A stretch of 64,000 bases of DNA from CBDDKS01 sp965230335. Lineage in GTDB: Bacteria; Pseudomonadota; Gammaproteobacteria; Enterobacterales; Kangiellaceae. Below the pieces are notes generated by a model. The model was not told the origin of the DNA. It did not search any database and was given only the letters and a program-made list of their open reading frames with translations. Below, in pieces: positions 1 to 9,491 of this stretch. The position numbers and the translations under genes were made by a program. Position 1 is the first letter of the stretch. The number at the start of each line of letters is the position of its first letter. Where the stretch lies: positions 1,178,001-1,242,000 of the forward strand of contig CBDDKS010000006.1 in the NCBI GenBank assembly GCA_965230335.1. Reading direction: 5' to 3'.

Positions 1-1465
1 CCACTCTTTCACTACTTAAATCAGCAGTACGGATGTAGCCCTCAACGTTATCAGACAGCTGAACCTTGACACCCTTTGCATCAACCTCAATCACTTTACC
101 CGAAACAATACTGTTTTTGGGATTACTGGATAAGTAATTTGAGAAAGGATCTTCATCTATTTGCTTAATACCAAGTGATATTCGCTCTCTTTCTGCATCA
201 ACAGCCAATACAACGGCTTCAACTTCGTCACCTTTTTTGTAATCTCTTAATGCTTCTTCACCAGGCAAACTCCATGAAATGTCTGACAAATGAACCAAGC
301 CATCAATGCCACCATCCAATCCAATAAAGATACCAAAATCGGTAATGGATTTGATTTTTCCGGATACTTTGTCATTTTTATCGAATTTACTCGCGAATTC
401 ATTCCATGGATTAGGATTACACTGTTTGATACCTAAAGAGATGCGGCGGCGTTCTTCATCAATATCAAGAACCATAACCTCGATTTCATCACCCAAATTA
501 ACCACTTTACTCGGGTGAATGTTTTTATTGGTCCAATCCATTTCAGAGACATGAACCAAACCTTCAACACCTTCTTCAATTTCAACAAAACAACCATAAT
601 CGGTTAAATTGGTCACTCGACCAAAGATTTTCGCACTTTCTGGATATCTGTTGGCAATATCAACCCATGGATCATCACCCAGTTGTTTCATACCCAAAGA
701 AACACGATTTTTATCTTTATCAAATTTAAGGACTTTAACTTTAACTTCATCGCCTACCTGAACTATCTCAGATGGATGTTTAACACGCTTCCAGGACATA
801 TCTGTGATATGTAATAAACCGTCAACACCACCCAAATCAACAAAAGCACCATAATCAGTAAGATTTTTAATGATACCTGTTGTTTCAGTACCTTCCTGTA
901 ATTTAGTTAATAAATCGTCTCTTTCTGCACTGGTTTCCTCTTCAATCACAGAACGACGCGACACAACCACATTGTTGCGTTTCTGATCTAATTTGATGAC
1001 TTTAAATTCAAGCTCTTTACCTTCAAGGTGACTGGTATCTCTGACAGGTCTGACATCAACTAAAGAACCAGGCAAGAAAGCCCGAATTTTGTTCACATCC
1101 ACTGTAAATCCGCCTTTTACTTTTCCTGTAATAACACCAAATACTTTTTCACTGGATTCATGTGCTTTTTCCAATACTCTCCAGGACTCAAAACGCTTGG
1201 CTCTTTCTCGTGATAATCGAGTCTCACCAAAACCATCTTCTATAGAGTCCAGGGCAACTTCCACAGAATCCCCAACATTGACTTCCAAATCACCATTTGT
1301 ATCCTGAAATTGAGAACGGGGTATGACACCTTCTGATTTGAGTCCGGCATTCACAGTAACCGTCTCACTATCTATGGCAACAACTTTACCCGATATAATT
1401 GCGCCAGGGCGCATTTCAACTTGTTTTAAACTTTCTTCAAATAACTCTGCGAAATTTTCGCTCAT
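1..1465 (-). CDS. rpsA: 30S ribosomal protein S1 (3' end outside window)
   Basis: S1 is the large mRNA-binding protein of the 30S subunit that helps initiate translation of structured or weak-SD mRNAs. Reading the minus strand from the ATG at 1465 gives MSENFAELFEESL and then successive S1 RNA-binding modules. About 488 codons are visible and the window edge falls in the sixth repeat; E. coli S1 has 557 residues. Repeat hallmarks such as GAFVDLGGVDGLLHITDMSW and GIFIGLDGGIDGLVHLSDISW are clear. It lies downstream of cmk in the same direction, the conserved cmk-rpsA order. The product name is certain; only the C-terminal part cannot be seen. Confidence 0.97.
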   Translation of the reverse strand, partial: MSENFAELFEESLKQVEMRPGAIISGKVVAIDSETVTVNAGLKSEGVIPRSQFQDTNGDLEVNVGDSVEVALDSIEDGFGETRLSRERAKRFESWRVLEKAHESSEKVFGVITGKVKGGFTVDVNKIRAFLPGSLVDVRPVRDTSHLEGKELEFKVIKLDQKRNNVVVSRRSVIEEETSAERDDLLTKLQEGTETTGIIKNLTDYGAFVDLGGVDGLLHITDMSWKRVKHPSEIVQVGDEVKVKVLKFDKDKNRVSLGMKQLGDDPWVDIANRYPESAKIFGRVTNLTDYGCFVEIEEGVEGLVHVSEMDWTNKNIHPSKVVNLGDEIEVMVLDIDEERRRISLGIKQCNPNPWNEFASKFDKNDKVSGKIKSITDFGIFIGLDGGIDGLVHLSDISWSLPGEEALRDYKKGDEVEAVVLAVDAERERISLGIKQIDEDPFSNYLSSNPKNSIVSGKVIEVDAKGVKVQLSDNVEGYIRTADLSSERV

Positions 1466-1615
1466 TGGTTTATCCCAGGCCGTTCTAATATCAATTTTGT
1501 AGAACAACCGCTTCGTTGGCCAGCATTCTCAATCCTGATAAACTGGGTTAGTTATATTCGCTGATAACACTCCCGTTACCGGCACAAAAAGTCGGATCAA
1601 TAAGATATTAAATGT
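1466..1615 (-). promoter_or_regulatory. rpsA 5' leader
   Basis: A 150-base gap separates cmk from the rpsA start. rpsA leaders in other gammaproteobacteria fold into hairpins that S1 itself binds (established knowledge). Only a weak GGGA-type ribosome site precedes the ATG here, as is common for rpsA. I did not resolve a specific fold, so the regulatory role is inferred from position. Confidence 0.3.
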
Positions 1616-2314
1616 TTATCTAGGCAGATTTTTTATAACAAAATCATAAACTTGAGAGAAAACCTCTGCCACTGATAAATAAGAACTATCAATCACTAAA
1701 GCATCCTTCGCAGCCACTAATGGCGCTACAGAACGAGTAGTATCTCGCTTATCACGTGCTCGGATGCTTTCCAAAAGGGCGGCTAGGTTAGCATCGTTGC
1801 CTTTATCTTTCAACTGTTTAAACCGCCGTTCCGCCCTGACTTCCGGGGTTGCTGTCAAATAAATCTTAGCAATAGCATCTGGAAAAACAATGGTGCCCAT
1901 ATCGCGACCATCAGCCACTAATCCTGGCATCACTCTAAATACCCTTTGTTTCTCCAACAAGACCTGCCTGACTTCTGGTATACCTGCAATATTGGAAGCC
2001 AATTGTCCAGCTTCATCCGTACGAATGTCTTGAGTTATATTATCTTCTCCCAACCAGATATCAACGGCTTTCGATGCATCATTTTTTTCAAAGCGAAGGG
2101 GAAAGTTTTTAGCCAAATCAAGTAATGCAGCTAACTGGCTGGGGGACACTTGTGCTTTGTCGGCAGCAATAGCCAAAGCCCGATAAATAGCACCACTGTC
2201 TAATAAGGGCCATTGCAATTTTTGAGACAAGTCATAGGCCAAAGTGCCTTTACCCACGCCAGATGGTCCATCAATAGTAATCACTGGAATGGGAGTATTC
2301 GACGATGAGTTCAT
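1616..2314 (-). CDS. cmk: cytidylate kinase
   Basis: Phosphorylates CMP and dCMP to the diphosphates with ATP in pyrimidine nucleotide metabolism. The 232-residue product has the P-loop GPSGVGKGT near residue 17, the substrate segment LDSGAIYRALA and the DGRDMGTIVFPDA motif typical of the family; E. coli Cmk has 227 residues. The start lies 6 bases after the gyrA stop, and a GAGGA ribosome site sits inside the end of gyrA, so the two are probably co-transcribed and perhaps translationally coupled. In most relatives serC, pheA and aroA lie between gyrA and cmk; here they do not. Confidence 0.95.
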   Translation of the reverse strand: MNSSSNTPIPVITIDGPSGVGKGTLAYDLSQKLQWPLLDSGAIYRALAIAADKAQVSPSQLAALLDLAKNFPLRFEKNDASKAVDIWLGEDNITQDIRTDEAGQLASNIAGIPEVRQVLLEKQRVFRVMPGLVADGRDMGTIVFPDAIAKIYLTATPEVRAERRFKQLKDKGNDANLAALLESIRARDKRDTTRSVAPLVAAKDALVIDSSYLSVAEVFSQVYDFVIKNLPR

Positions 2315-2320
2315 TATTAT

Positions 2321-4873
2321 TTAGTCCTCGTCCTGCTCTTCCTCTTCAAGCTCTTCTACTCGTTGAATACCACTCAATTGATCACCGTCTGATAAACGAA
2401 TCAATCGCACGCCTTGAGTATTTCGTCCCATTACCCGCACTTCATCAACTCGTGTACGCACCAATACACCGGCGATAGAAATTAACATAATTTCATCACC
2501 ATCCGTACAATTAACAGCACCCACGACTTTACCATTGCGTTCATTCACCACGATAGAGATAACGCCTTGTCCGCCTCTGCCTCTGACAGGGTGATCTTCC
2601 ATTAATGTACGCTTACCATAACCGTTTTCGGTGACCGTCATCACATCTCCCTCTTCTGAAGCAACCAATAATGTCATGACTTTTTGTGCTTCACCCAGTT
2701 TCATTCCCCGGACACCACGTGCTGTTCTTCCCATCGCCCGGACATCTTTTTCATGGAAGCGAATGACTTTACCAGCATCACTAAACAGCATCAGATCATT
2801 GTTTCCATCCGTAATCACTGTACCAATCAGTGCATCATCATCCAGTAAATCAACAGCAATAATACCGCCTTTACGTGGTCGGGAAAACTGTTCTAATGAT
2901 GTCTTTTTCACCAAACCGGAAGCTGTCGCCATAAAGACATATTTTTCAGAATCATAACTTTGGATAGGCAAAATACTTGAAATCTTTTCATTTTCATCCA
3001 AAGGTAAAATATTGATAATAGGACGACCTCGCGCACCACGTCCCGCCTGTGGTAATTCAAAGGTTCTCAACCAATACACTTTACCTTTGCTGGAAAAACA
3101 CAAAATCGTATCATGCGTACTGCACACCAATAATTTTTCAATAAAGTCCTCATCTTTCATTTTCGTGGCAGATTTACCCCGACCACCACGTCTTTGTGCT
3201 TCATAGGAAGACAGCGGCTGGTATTTCACATAACCTTCATGGGATAAAGTCACCACAACATCTTCTTCAGGAATTAAATCTTCTACCAGTAAATCTGCAC
3301 TACTATCTGTAATTTCTGTTCGTCGCTCATCACCATATTTTTCCAGAATCTCTTCCAGTTCTTCACGAATCACTTCCATCAAACGTTCATTGCTTCCCAA
3401 AATCTCTAATAGACTTTCAATCAAGGTTAATAACTCTTGATAATCGGATAATAACTTTTCGTGTTCCAAGCCGGTTAATTTATGAAGACGCAAATCCAGA
3501 ATGGCCTGTGCCTGCTCAGGTGACAAATAATATTTCCCATCACGAAAACCAAAAGCGTCGTCTAAAGATTCTGGTCGACAGGCATCGGTTCCTGCACGCT
3601 CCAACATAGCTACAACCTGGCCAGGTTGCCATACACGTTCCAGTAAAGCCGTTTTTGCAGCAGCTGGATTTGCAGACTCTTTGATTAAGGCAATCACTTC
3701 ATCAATATTAGATAAAGCAATGGCTAGACCTTCCAAAACATGGGCTTTTTCTCTTGCTTTTCTTAAATCAAAAATGGTTCTGCGTGTCACCACTTCTCTG
3801 CGATGCAATAAAAATGCATCCAGCATATCCTGCAGATTAAACAATCGTGGTTTATTGTTTTCCAAAGCCACCATATTGATACCAAACACGGATTGCATTT
3901 GGGTTTGAGAATAGAGGTTATTGAGTACGACGTCTGGCATTTCACCACGACGTAACTCAATCACCATTCTCATGCCGTCCTTATCAGATTCATCACGTAA
4001 TCCAGTAATGCCTTCAATTTTTTTGTCTTTGACCAGTTCTGCAATCTTTTCAATTAAACGTGCTTTATTAACCTGATAAGGCAACTCCGTCACGATGATA
4101 CTGTCTTTATTGGACTTTTCATCGGTTTCTATATGGGTAACCGCCCGAATATAAATACGCCCTCTTCCTGTCTGGTAAGCCGACAAAATACCTGCCCTAC
4201 CATTAATGATGCCAGCCGTAGGAAAATCAGGGCCAGGAATGTATTCCATAATGTCACTTAAAGAAATGTCCGCATTATCAATGATGGCCAAACAGGCTTT
4301 TATCACCTCGCCCAAATTATGGGGTGGGATATTGGTTGCCATACCCACGGCAATACCCGAAGAACCATTGACCAATAAATTCGGTATCCGTGTTGGCAAA
4401 ACAACAGGCTCATGTTCACTCTCATCATAATTGTCTTCAAAATCGACGGTTTCCTTATCGAGGTCAGCCAGAAGATCATGCGCAATTTTTGCCATGCGTA
4501 CTTCGGTATAACGCATTGCAGCAGGTGAATCACCATCCACTGAACCAAAGTTACCCTGACCATCGATCAACATATAGCGAAGGGAAAATGGCTGAGCCAT
4601 TCTAACAATGGTATCGTAAACCGCTGTATCACCATGCGGGTGATATTTACCAATCACATCCCCAACCACCCTGGCCGATTTTTTATAGGGCTTGTTAAAA
4701 TCATTTCCCAATACGTTCATAGCATATAAAACACGACGATGAACAGGCTTTAAACCATCCCTGACATCCGGCAATGCCCGGCCGACAATAACACTCATCG
4801 CATAATCTAAATAAGACTTCTTTAATTCAGTCTCAATATTGATTGGTAAAACTTCTTTTGCAAATTCACCCAT
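2321..4873 (-). CDS. gyrA: DNA gyrase subunit A
   Basis: Breakage-reunion subunit of gyrase, which introduces negative supercoils with GyrB. The product has 850 residues. Numbering matches E. coli: catalytic Tyr122 lies in AAMRY, and the quinolone-resistance region reads HGDTAVYDT, giving Thr83 and Asp87. Thr83 is the normal residue in several gammaproteobacteria, so it is not evidence of resistance. The C-terminal DNA-wrapping domain contains the GyrA box QRRGGRG, and the protein ends in an acidic tail (EELEEEEQDED). It is the first gene of a gyrA-cmk-rpsA run. Confidence 0.98.
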   Translation of the reverse strand: MGEFAKEVLPINIETELKKSYLDYAMSVIVGRALPDVRDGLKPVHRRVLYAMNVLGNDFNKPYKKSARVVGDVIGKYHPHGDTAVYDTIVRMAQPFSLRYMLIDGQGNFGSVDGDSPAAMRYTEVRMAKIAHDLLADLDKETVDFEDNYDESEHEPVVLPTRIPNLLVNGSSGIAVGMATNIPPHNLGEVIKACLAIIDNADISLSDIMEYIPGPDFPTAGIINGRAGILSAYQTGRGRIYIRAVTHIETDEKSNKDSIIVTELPYQVNKARLIEKIAELVKDKKIEGITGLRDESDKDGMRMVIELRRGEMPDVVLNNLYSQTQMQSVFGINMVALENNKPRLFNLQDMLDAFLLHRREVVTRRTIFDLRKAREKAHVLEGLAIALSNIDEVIALIKESANPAAAKTALLERVWQPGQVVAMLERAGTDACRPESLDDAFGFRDGKYYLSPEQAQAILDLRLHKLTGLEHEKLLSDYQELLTLIESLLEILGSNERLMEVIREELEEILEKYGDERRTEITDSSADLLVEDLIPEEDVVVTLSHEGYVKYQPLSSYEAQRRGGRGKSATKMKDEDFIEKLLVCSTHDTILCFSSKGKVYWLRTFELPQAGRGARGRPIINILPLDENEKISSILPIQSYDSEKYVFMATASGLVKKTSLEQFSRPRKGGIIAVDLLDDDALIGTVITDGNNDLMLFSDAGKVIRFHEKDVRAMGRTARGVRGMKLGEAQKVMTLLVASEEGDVMTVTENGYGKRTLMEDHPVRGRGGQGVISIVVNERNGKVVGAVNCTDGDEIMLISIAGVLVRTRVDEVRVMGRNTQGVRLIRLSDGDQLSGIQRVEELEEEEQDED

Positions 4874-5220
4874 AAATTCAAAAAAACCTATCTGTTCTCT
4901 ATACTCACACTATCTGAAAGCCCTGCTTTCATCTAACGCAGGTATAAAACATTGCTGTTCATGCCACTGGCCATAGCAGACCATTTTAACATAGTCTCGT
5001 CTGATGAAGCGAATTACTCCATGTTTTCAGCTAATATTAAGCTACAAAATGGTATAAGATACCCTGAAGAGAAGAGTATGATGATTTTTGACACAATTAC
5101 TCATAAGTTCAAACACTTGATATACCTGAAAACGTTAGAAACCTTAAGATAGAAACCTCAACTCAAAACCATATATCTAACACACTATTGATACAGAAAA
5201 GACAAATTTTCAAACCTTTT
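4874..5220. other. divergent intergenic region gyrA / beta-helix gene
   Basis: About 350 bases between divergent genes, so it should hold the gyrA promoter (minus strand) and that of the secreted protein (plus strand). No strong promoter, operator or hairpin could be assigned by eye. A 66-codon open frame at 4952-5152 lacks a ribosome site and family resemblance and was not accepted as a gene. Confidence 0.4.
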
Positions 5221-6588
5221 ATGACATCGCTTTTTTACTCAATTTACCATGACTTTCTTTTTTTCATACTTCTCCTTGTTATACCTCATTGGGCTACAGC
5301 ATCTTCTTCTCAAATTTCTCTCGTCAAGCAACCAGCCAATGTTATAAAAGCAACACCTCAAAATTATCAAAAGCGACTCAATACATTAAATCCCGGAGAC
5401 ACTCTATTACTGGCAGCTGGACAATATAGAGTACCTCCGACAGGGTTTCTTGTTGCAGACTTACATGGCACAGCTTCCCACCCCATCACAATAAAAGGCC
5501 CTGCTTCTGGTAAAAAAGCCATCCTGCTAGGCAATGCACACAGTAATGTTATCCGCCTTAAACAAGTCAGTCACGTTGTTTTTCAACACCTTGAAATCAA
5601 TGGACGTAATTTGGGGGGTGATGCCATTAAAGCAGAAGGTATCACTCATCATATTACTCTGGATAACCTGTTCATTCATGGTGTTGGTGCACACCAACAA
5701 ATCGTGGGTATCAGCACCAAAGCACCAGCCTGGAACTGGATCATAAAGCATTGCCGTATTCTTAATGCTGGCACTGGAATATATTTGGGTGACTCCAATG
5801 GTAGTGCGCCTTTTATTAACGGCATTATTGAATATAATCAGATTGTTAACAGTCGAGGATATAATTTACAAATCAAACATCAACGTACCAGACTAGAAAT
5901 AGCATCCCCATTAAAAAAGGTAACAAAAACCATTATTCGACATAACATTTTTTCAAAAGCCAGAAGAAGCTCACAGCATCATCTAGCAAGACCTAATGTT
6001 TTAATAGGACATAAACCATTATCCGGCCCTGGCCATCAGGATTATTATGAAATCTACGGCAATCTTTTTTACCAGAATCCTCATGAAGCGTTATTTCAGG
6101 GAGAAGGGCACTTAGCACTATATAATAATATTTTTTATAATACACTCGGCTCTGCTATCCACTTATTAAACCATCACGACAGACCTAAAAAAATTGATAT
6201 CTTTTTCAACACCATTCTCGCTAAAAATACAGGACTTCTTATTAAAAAGCCCGATCGGCGATTTCAACAACGTATTAGCGGAAACATTATTTTTGCCGGA
6301 AAGCCGATTAAAGCAAAATCACATCACAATAATATAGTGAATCATTTAAATCATGCCCAGGCATATTTTGTAAAACCTTTTGGAAATATTGGTATAGATG
6401 CTAGTGTCTTATCAAAATCATTCTCTCACCCATTATCCACACACTTTTTAAAAAACATTCAGCATTACACAGACTGGCAAAAAGATTTCAATCAACAACA
6501 TCGCCTTCTTTTTTATGCAGGAGCTTATTCATCTGACACTTCGCCTAAAGAAGCACAATTGACCTTAAAAAAATCTACTGAATTATGA
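5221..6588 (+). CDS. secreted right-handed beta-helix protein
   Basis: A protein of about 455 residues with a hydrophobic signal peptide (FLFFILLLVIPHWATA) followed by a parallel beta-helix region. Short strand-turn repeats rich in N, G, I and H run through most of the length (for example HVVFQHLEINGRNLGGDAI, GIIEYNQIVNSRGYN). The opening LNPGDTLLLAAGQYR segment resembles the N-cap of polysaccharide-lyase-like beta-helix proteins (PF13229-type). The substrate is unknown; such proteins often bind or cut acidic polysaccharides. The ATG at 5221 opens directly into the signal peptide. An in-frame TTG at 5188 would add 11 residues including basic ones; neither start has a good ribosome site. Confidence 0.7.
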   Translation: MTSLFYSIYHDFLFFILLLVIPHWATASSSQISLVKQPANVIKATPQNYQKRLNTLNPGDTLLLAAGQYRVPPTGFLVADLHGTASHPITIKGPASGKKAILLGNAHSNVIRLKQVSHVVFQHLEINGRNLGGDAIKAEGITHHITLDNLFIHGVGAHQQIVGISTKAPAWNWIIKHCRILNAGTGIYLGDSNGSAPFINGIIEYNQIVNSRGYNLQIKHQRTRLEIASPLKKVTKTIIRHNIFSKARRSSQHHLARPNVLIGHKPLSGPGHQDYYEIYGNLFYQNPHEALFQGEGHLALYNNIFYNTLGSAIHLLNHHDRPKKIDIFFNTILAKNTGLLIKKPDRRFQQRISGNIIFAGKPIKAKSHHNNIVNHLNHAQAYFVKPFGNIGIDASVLSKSFSHPLSTHFLKNIQHYTDWQKDFNQQHRLLFYAGAYSSDTSPKEAQLTLKKSTEL

Positions 6589-6631
6589 TAGAATTTCATT
6601 TTTCGCCTATCCATCGATACCTGACAAACTC

Positions 6632-7291
6632 ATGAATACAGATCAATTAAAACAACAAGCCGCCGAAGCCGCATTGAATGACTTACCCGAAGATACCATT
6701 ATTGGTATTGGAACCGGTTCAACGGTGAATTATTTTATCGACGCTCTGGCTCAAAAAAAACACCTGATTCAGGGTACTGTGTCCAGTTCAAAACAATCCA
6801 CAGAGAAGTTAAAACAATTAGGTATTCCAGTTTATGAATTAACTACCGTTGATGAAATCTCCGTCTATATTGATGGTGCAGATGAAAGCAATCATCTCCT
6901 ACAACTTATTAAAGGTGGTGGTGGCGCACTAACACAAGAAAAAATTATTGCAGCAGTCGCTAAAAAATTTATCTGTATTGCAGATGAATCAAAGTTAGTC
7001 AAGAAATTAGGTTCCTTTCCTCTGCCTGTAGAAGTGATTCCCATGGCACGCAGTTATGTTGCCAGAGAAATTGTCAAACTGGGTGGTGATCCTGTTTATC
7101 GTCAAGGGGTTATTACGGATAATGGCAATCATATTTTAGATGTTCATCATTTAGATATTCTACAGCCTATCGCTTTAGAAGAATCACTGAATCAAATTAC
7201 CGGTGTTGTCTGCAATGGATTATTTGCAGCAAGAGGTGCTGATAAATTAATACTGGCAACATCACAGGGTATACAGGTTATGACCAGTTAA
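6632..7291 (+). CDS. rpiA: ribose-5-phosphate isomerase A
   Basis: Interconverts ribose-5-phosphate and ribulose-5-phosphate in the pentose phosphate pathway. The 219-residue length equals E. coli RpiA. The phosphate-binding GIGTGSTVNYFIDAL, the SSKQSTE loop, YIDGADE and KGGGGALTQEK motifs are all present, including the catalytic Asp and Glu of the DGADE region. It follows the beta-helix gene by 43 bases but is metabolically unrelated to it. Confidence 0.97.
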   Translation: MNTDQLKQQAAEAALNDLPEDTIIGIGTGSTVNYFIDALAQKKHLIQGTVSSSKQSTEKLKQLGIPVYELTTVDEISVYIDGADESNHLLQLIKGGGGALTQEKIIAAVAKKFICIADESKLVKKLGSFPLPVEVIPMARSYVAREIVKLGGDPVYRQGVITDNGNHILDVHHLDILQPIALEESLNQITGVVCNGLFAARGADKLILATSQGIQVMTS

Positions 7292-7367
7292 TTTACCTTT
7301 ATAAACCAAGGATAGGCATGTATTGTTCGTCTTATAGGAAAATAATGATCATTTGGAGAATATAATT

Positions 7368-8057
7368 ATGATGCGCCTTTCTTTTTCAACATTATTTGGC
7401 ATTCTGTCAACAGGATTATTATTGCTATTCATGTCCTACTTGATCAATAAAAAGACTTCTTTAAATACTTTGCCCCCTATACTGATAACAAAACCTGTGA
7501 TGCCTCAATTTATTCCTGAAAAGAAAATACATCATATAAAACCTGAAGAACCCAAAATTATAAAAAAGATCAAAAAACCAATCAGACCCAATGTTGCTCA
7601 AGTCACTTCAACCACTAAGCCTACTGATGAGCAATCTATTTTTAAATCGAGCGACATGAATAGTCACTCTTTCAAAATTAATCTTATCCCTATAGGCAAA
7701 ATAGGCGATATTGCCAAACCAGGCGAACCTGGCACACAAAATTCAGAAGCTATTCCACTGGTAACTTTTCCACCCCAATATCCTCAGGAACCTCTAAAGA
7801 ATAATATTATAGGTCACGTTACTTTTCAGTTTGATATTTCAACAGATGGATATGCTCATAACATTCAAATCATACATGCGGATGCCTCCAAAAAAGAAGG
7901 TGGTTTACTGCCCCGTAAACAACAAATTATTCAGCAATTTATCCATACTTCAAAAAAATCTATCAAAAAATGGCGCTTTAGACCTAGAGTCGAAAATGGA
8001 CAGGCATTTTTACAAAAAAATATGACCTACACCTTAAAATTTCAAATACCTGAATAG
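7368..8057 (+). CDS. TonB-like energy transducer protein
   Basis: The 229-residue product has one N-terminal membrane segment (FGILSTGLLLLFMSYLI). A proline/lysine-rich linker follows (KPEEPKIIKKIKKPIRP), then a C-terminal TonB domain with the expected PPQYP, GHVTFQFDIST-DG and KKSIKKWRFRP segments. TonB proteins span the periplasm and pass proton-motive force to outer membrane receptors. No exbB or exbD lies beside it, so it may borrow another ExbBD pair or have a different task. The ATG at 7368 is chosen because GGAG lies 9 bases upstream; an in-frame TTG at 7353 overlaps that ribosome site. It heads a cluster of multi-TonB-C proteins. Confidence 0.8.
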   Translation: MMRLSFSTLFGILSTGLLLLFMSYLINKKTSLNTLPPILITKPVMPQFIPEKKIHHIKPEEPKIIKKIKKPIRPNVAQVTSTTKPTDEQSIFKSSDMNSHSFKINLIPIGKIGDIAKPGEPGTQNSEAIPLVTFPPQYPQEPLKNNIIGHVTFQFDISTDGYAHNIQIIHADASKKEGGLLPRKQQIIQQFIHTSKKSIKKWRFRPRVENGQAFLQKNMTYTLKFQIPE

Positions 8058-8068
8058 TCAATTTAACA

Positions 8069-8082
8069 AAACACATGTGTTT
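8069..8082. promoter_or_regulatory. perfect 14-bp palindrome AAACACATGTGTTT
   Basis: An uninterrupted palindrome lies between the TonB-like gene and the long TonB-C repeat gene, about 125 bases before the latter's ATG. It has the size of a dimeric regulator's site, but no regulator is known for it and chance palindromes occur in AT-rich DNA. Confidence 0.25.
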
Positions 8083-8207
8083 ATTTTCCGGGATTTGTCG
8101 CTCTTTACGTTAGTTTTGTAAGTTATGTAAAGAAACAACCGATTCTAGACTTTTTGCATCGATATATGTTACCTTGCAGCGATTAGTTAAGGTTAAAGGT
8201 CATTCAC

Positions 8208-9491
8208 ATGAAGCTCATATTACAATCATCTCTATATATTATTTGTCTCGGTTTTTTTATTCACTATCCTGCTATAGCACAACATCAAGAAAACAATGCT
8301 GTCCCATTGGTGACAACACCACCCACTTATCCTAACAATGCAAAAAAAGAAGGCATTTCGGCCGATGTTGTCTTGCAGTTTGATATCACAACCAAAGGAA
8401 AACCGAGCAATATAAAAGTCGTTGATGTTCGTTTATCAAGTATTCAAAATGACTCCTCGAATATCAATGATTTTGCTATAGAATATTTCATTAAAAAATT
8501 TAGTGGCGCTTCCAAAAAGGCTGTAAAAAAGTGGAAGTTTAAAGCCAAAGAAAACAATGGGAAAGCCGTTTTACAAAAGGATATGACATACACTCTAAAA
8601 TATAAACTCACAAATACCCCCTATAAATTAATGAATACGGATGTCTCCAACCAAGCCATCTCTTTAAAAAGCCATGATAACAATACGTTAGTTTCATTTG
8701 ATGCTTCAGACTATCCAGTACTTGCTTATTTCAAAGGCATAAAAAGTGACATCCATTTTAAATTTGATGAATCATTAGATAACAAAATGGAAATACAAAA
8801 TATAGATGTTATGCAACTTGATGACAAACCCATACACAATGAAATAGATAGAAACTTTCTTATCAATATGTTTCAAGAAAAAGCAAACTCTATGATTCAG
8901 CAACATTACGTAAAATCGTATACTCTGAAAAATACCACCAAACTTGAGAACAATACTCTCTATACTTTGAGTTTTAACTTAATATCCAACCCAAACCCGT
9001 TAAATAATGGAATAAAATTAGCTCGCCCTATCTTGCCAATATCTAATCTGCCACCACAAAAAGCATTAGACAACAACATTATAGGTAATGTGATTTATCA
9101 GTTTGATATTAAAAAAGATGGTTTCGCTAAAAAAATTAAAATCATACAGGCAAATGCACTCAATAAAGATAATTCACCTCTCAATTTAGAAAAAGAATAT
9201 GAATTTATTCAAGAATTTATTAACCATTCCTTAGATTATATCAAAGCCAGACCTTTTAGGAACGAAAAGAAAATCAAACAAAAAAATATGATATATGAAA
9301 TAGTATATAAACTTGATGAAGAAAATAATGACAAACACAAAAATATTACACATCTGCAAAGCAGTGAAAATAAAGCAATTCCATTAAAGATAAAATCACT
9401 GCACTTTCCTGAAGTTGCAAAAAAAAAGGTATCCAAGCAGATGTTTATTTACAATTTGATATCACAACTCAAGGAAAACCCACCAATATAA
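8208..9491 (+). CDS. multi-TonB-C-domain periplasmic protein, N-terminal part (frameshifted)
   Basis: The product starts with a cleavable signal peptide (MKLILQSSLYIICLGFFIHYPAIAQ) and has no TonB-type membrane anchor or proline-rich linker. It carries consecutive TonB-C-like modules: one canonical (about residues 30-140: VPLVTTPPTYP, ADVVLQFDITTKG, KKAVKKWKFKA) and two degenerate ones. The beginning of a fourth is cut off at VAKKK. At 9419-9427 an A9 tract moves the continuing frame; the same frame resumes at GGT 9428 and stays open to 10735. The paralogue at 10822 reads straight through the equivalent site. The intact gene would span 8208-10735 and encode about 842 residues with seven modules. 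The molecular role is unknown. Confidence 0.75.
   Translation: MKLILQSSLYIICLGFFIHYPAIAQHQENNAVPLVTTPPTYPNNAKKEGISADVVLQFDITTKGKPSNIKVVDVRLSSIQNDSSNINDFAIEYFIKKFSGASKKAVKKWKFKAKENNGKAVLQKDMTYTLKYKLTNTPYKLMNTDVSNQAISLKSHDNNTLVSFDASDYPVLAYFKGIKSDIHFKFDESLDNKMEIQNIDVMQLDDKPIHNEIDRNFLINMFQEKANSMIQQHYVKSYTLKNTTKLENNTLYTLSFNLISNPNPLNNGIKLARPILPISNLPPQKALDNNIIGNVIYQFDIKKDGFAKKIKIIQANALNKDNSPLNLEKEYEFIQEFINHSLDYIKARPFRNEKKIKQKNMIYEIVYKLDEENNDKHKNITHLQSSENKAIPLKIKSLHFPEVAKKKVSKQMFIYNLISQLKENPPI

Noticed and set aside
2631..4605. Several frames of 60-110 codons overlapping gyrA on either strand
   Set aside because: All lie inside the certain gyrA gene and have no independent support.
3..4873. Thr at GyrA position 83 as a quinolone-resistance change
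   Set aside because: Thr83 is the native residue in several gammaproteobacteria, and Asp87 is unchanged.
4952..5152. 66-codon open frame upstream of the beta-helix gene
   Set aside because: No ribosome site, no recognisable family, low-complexity composition and position in a promoter region.
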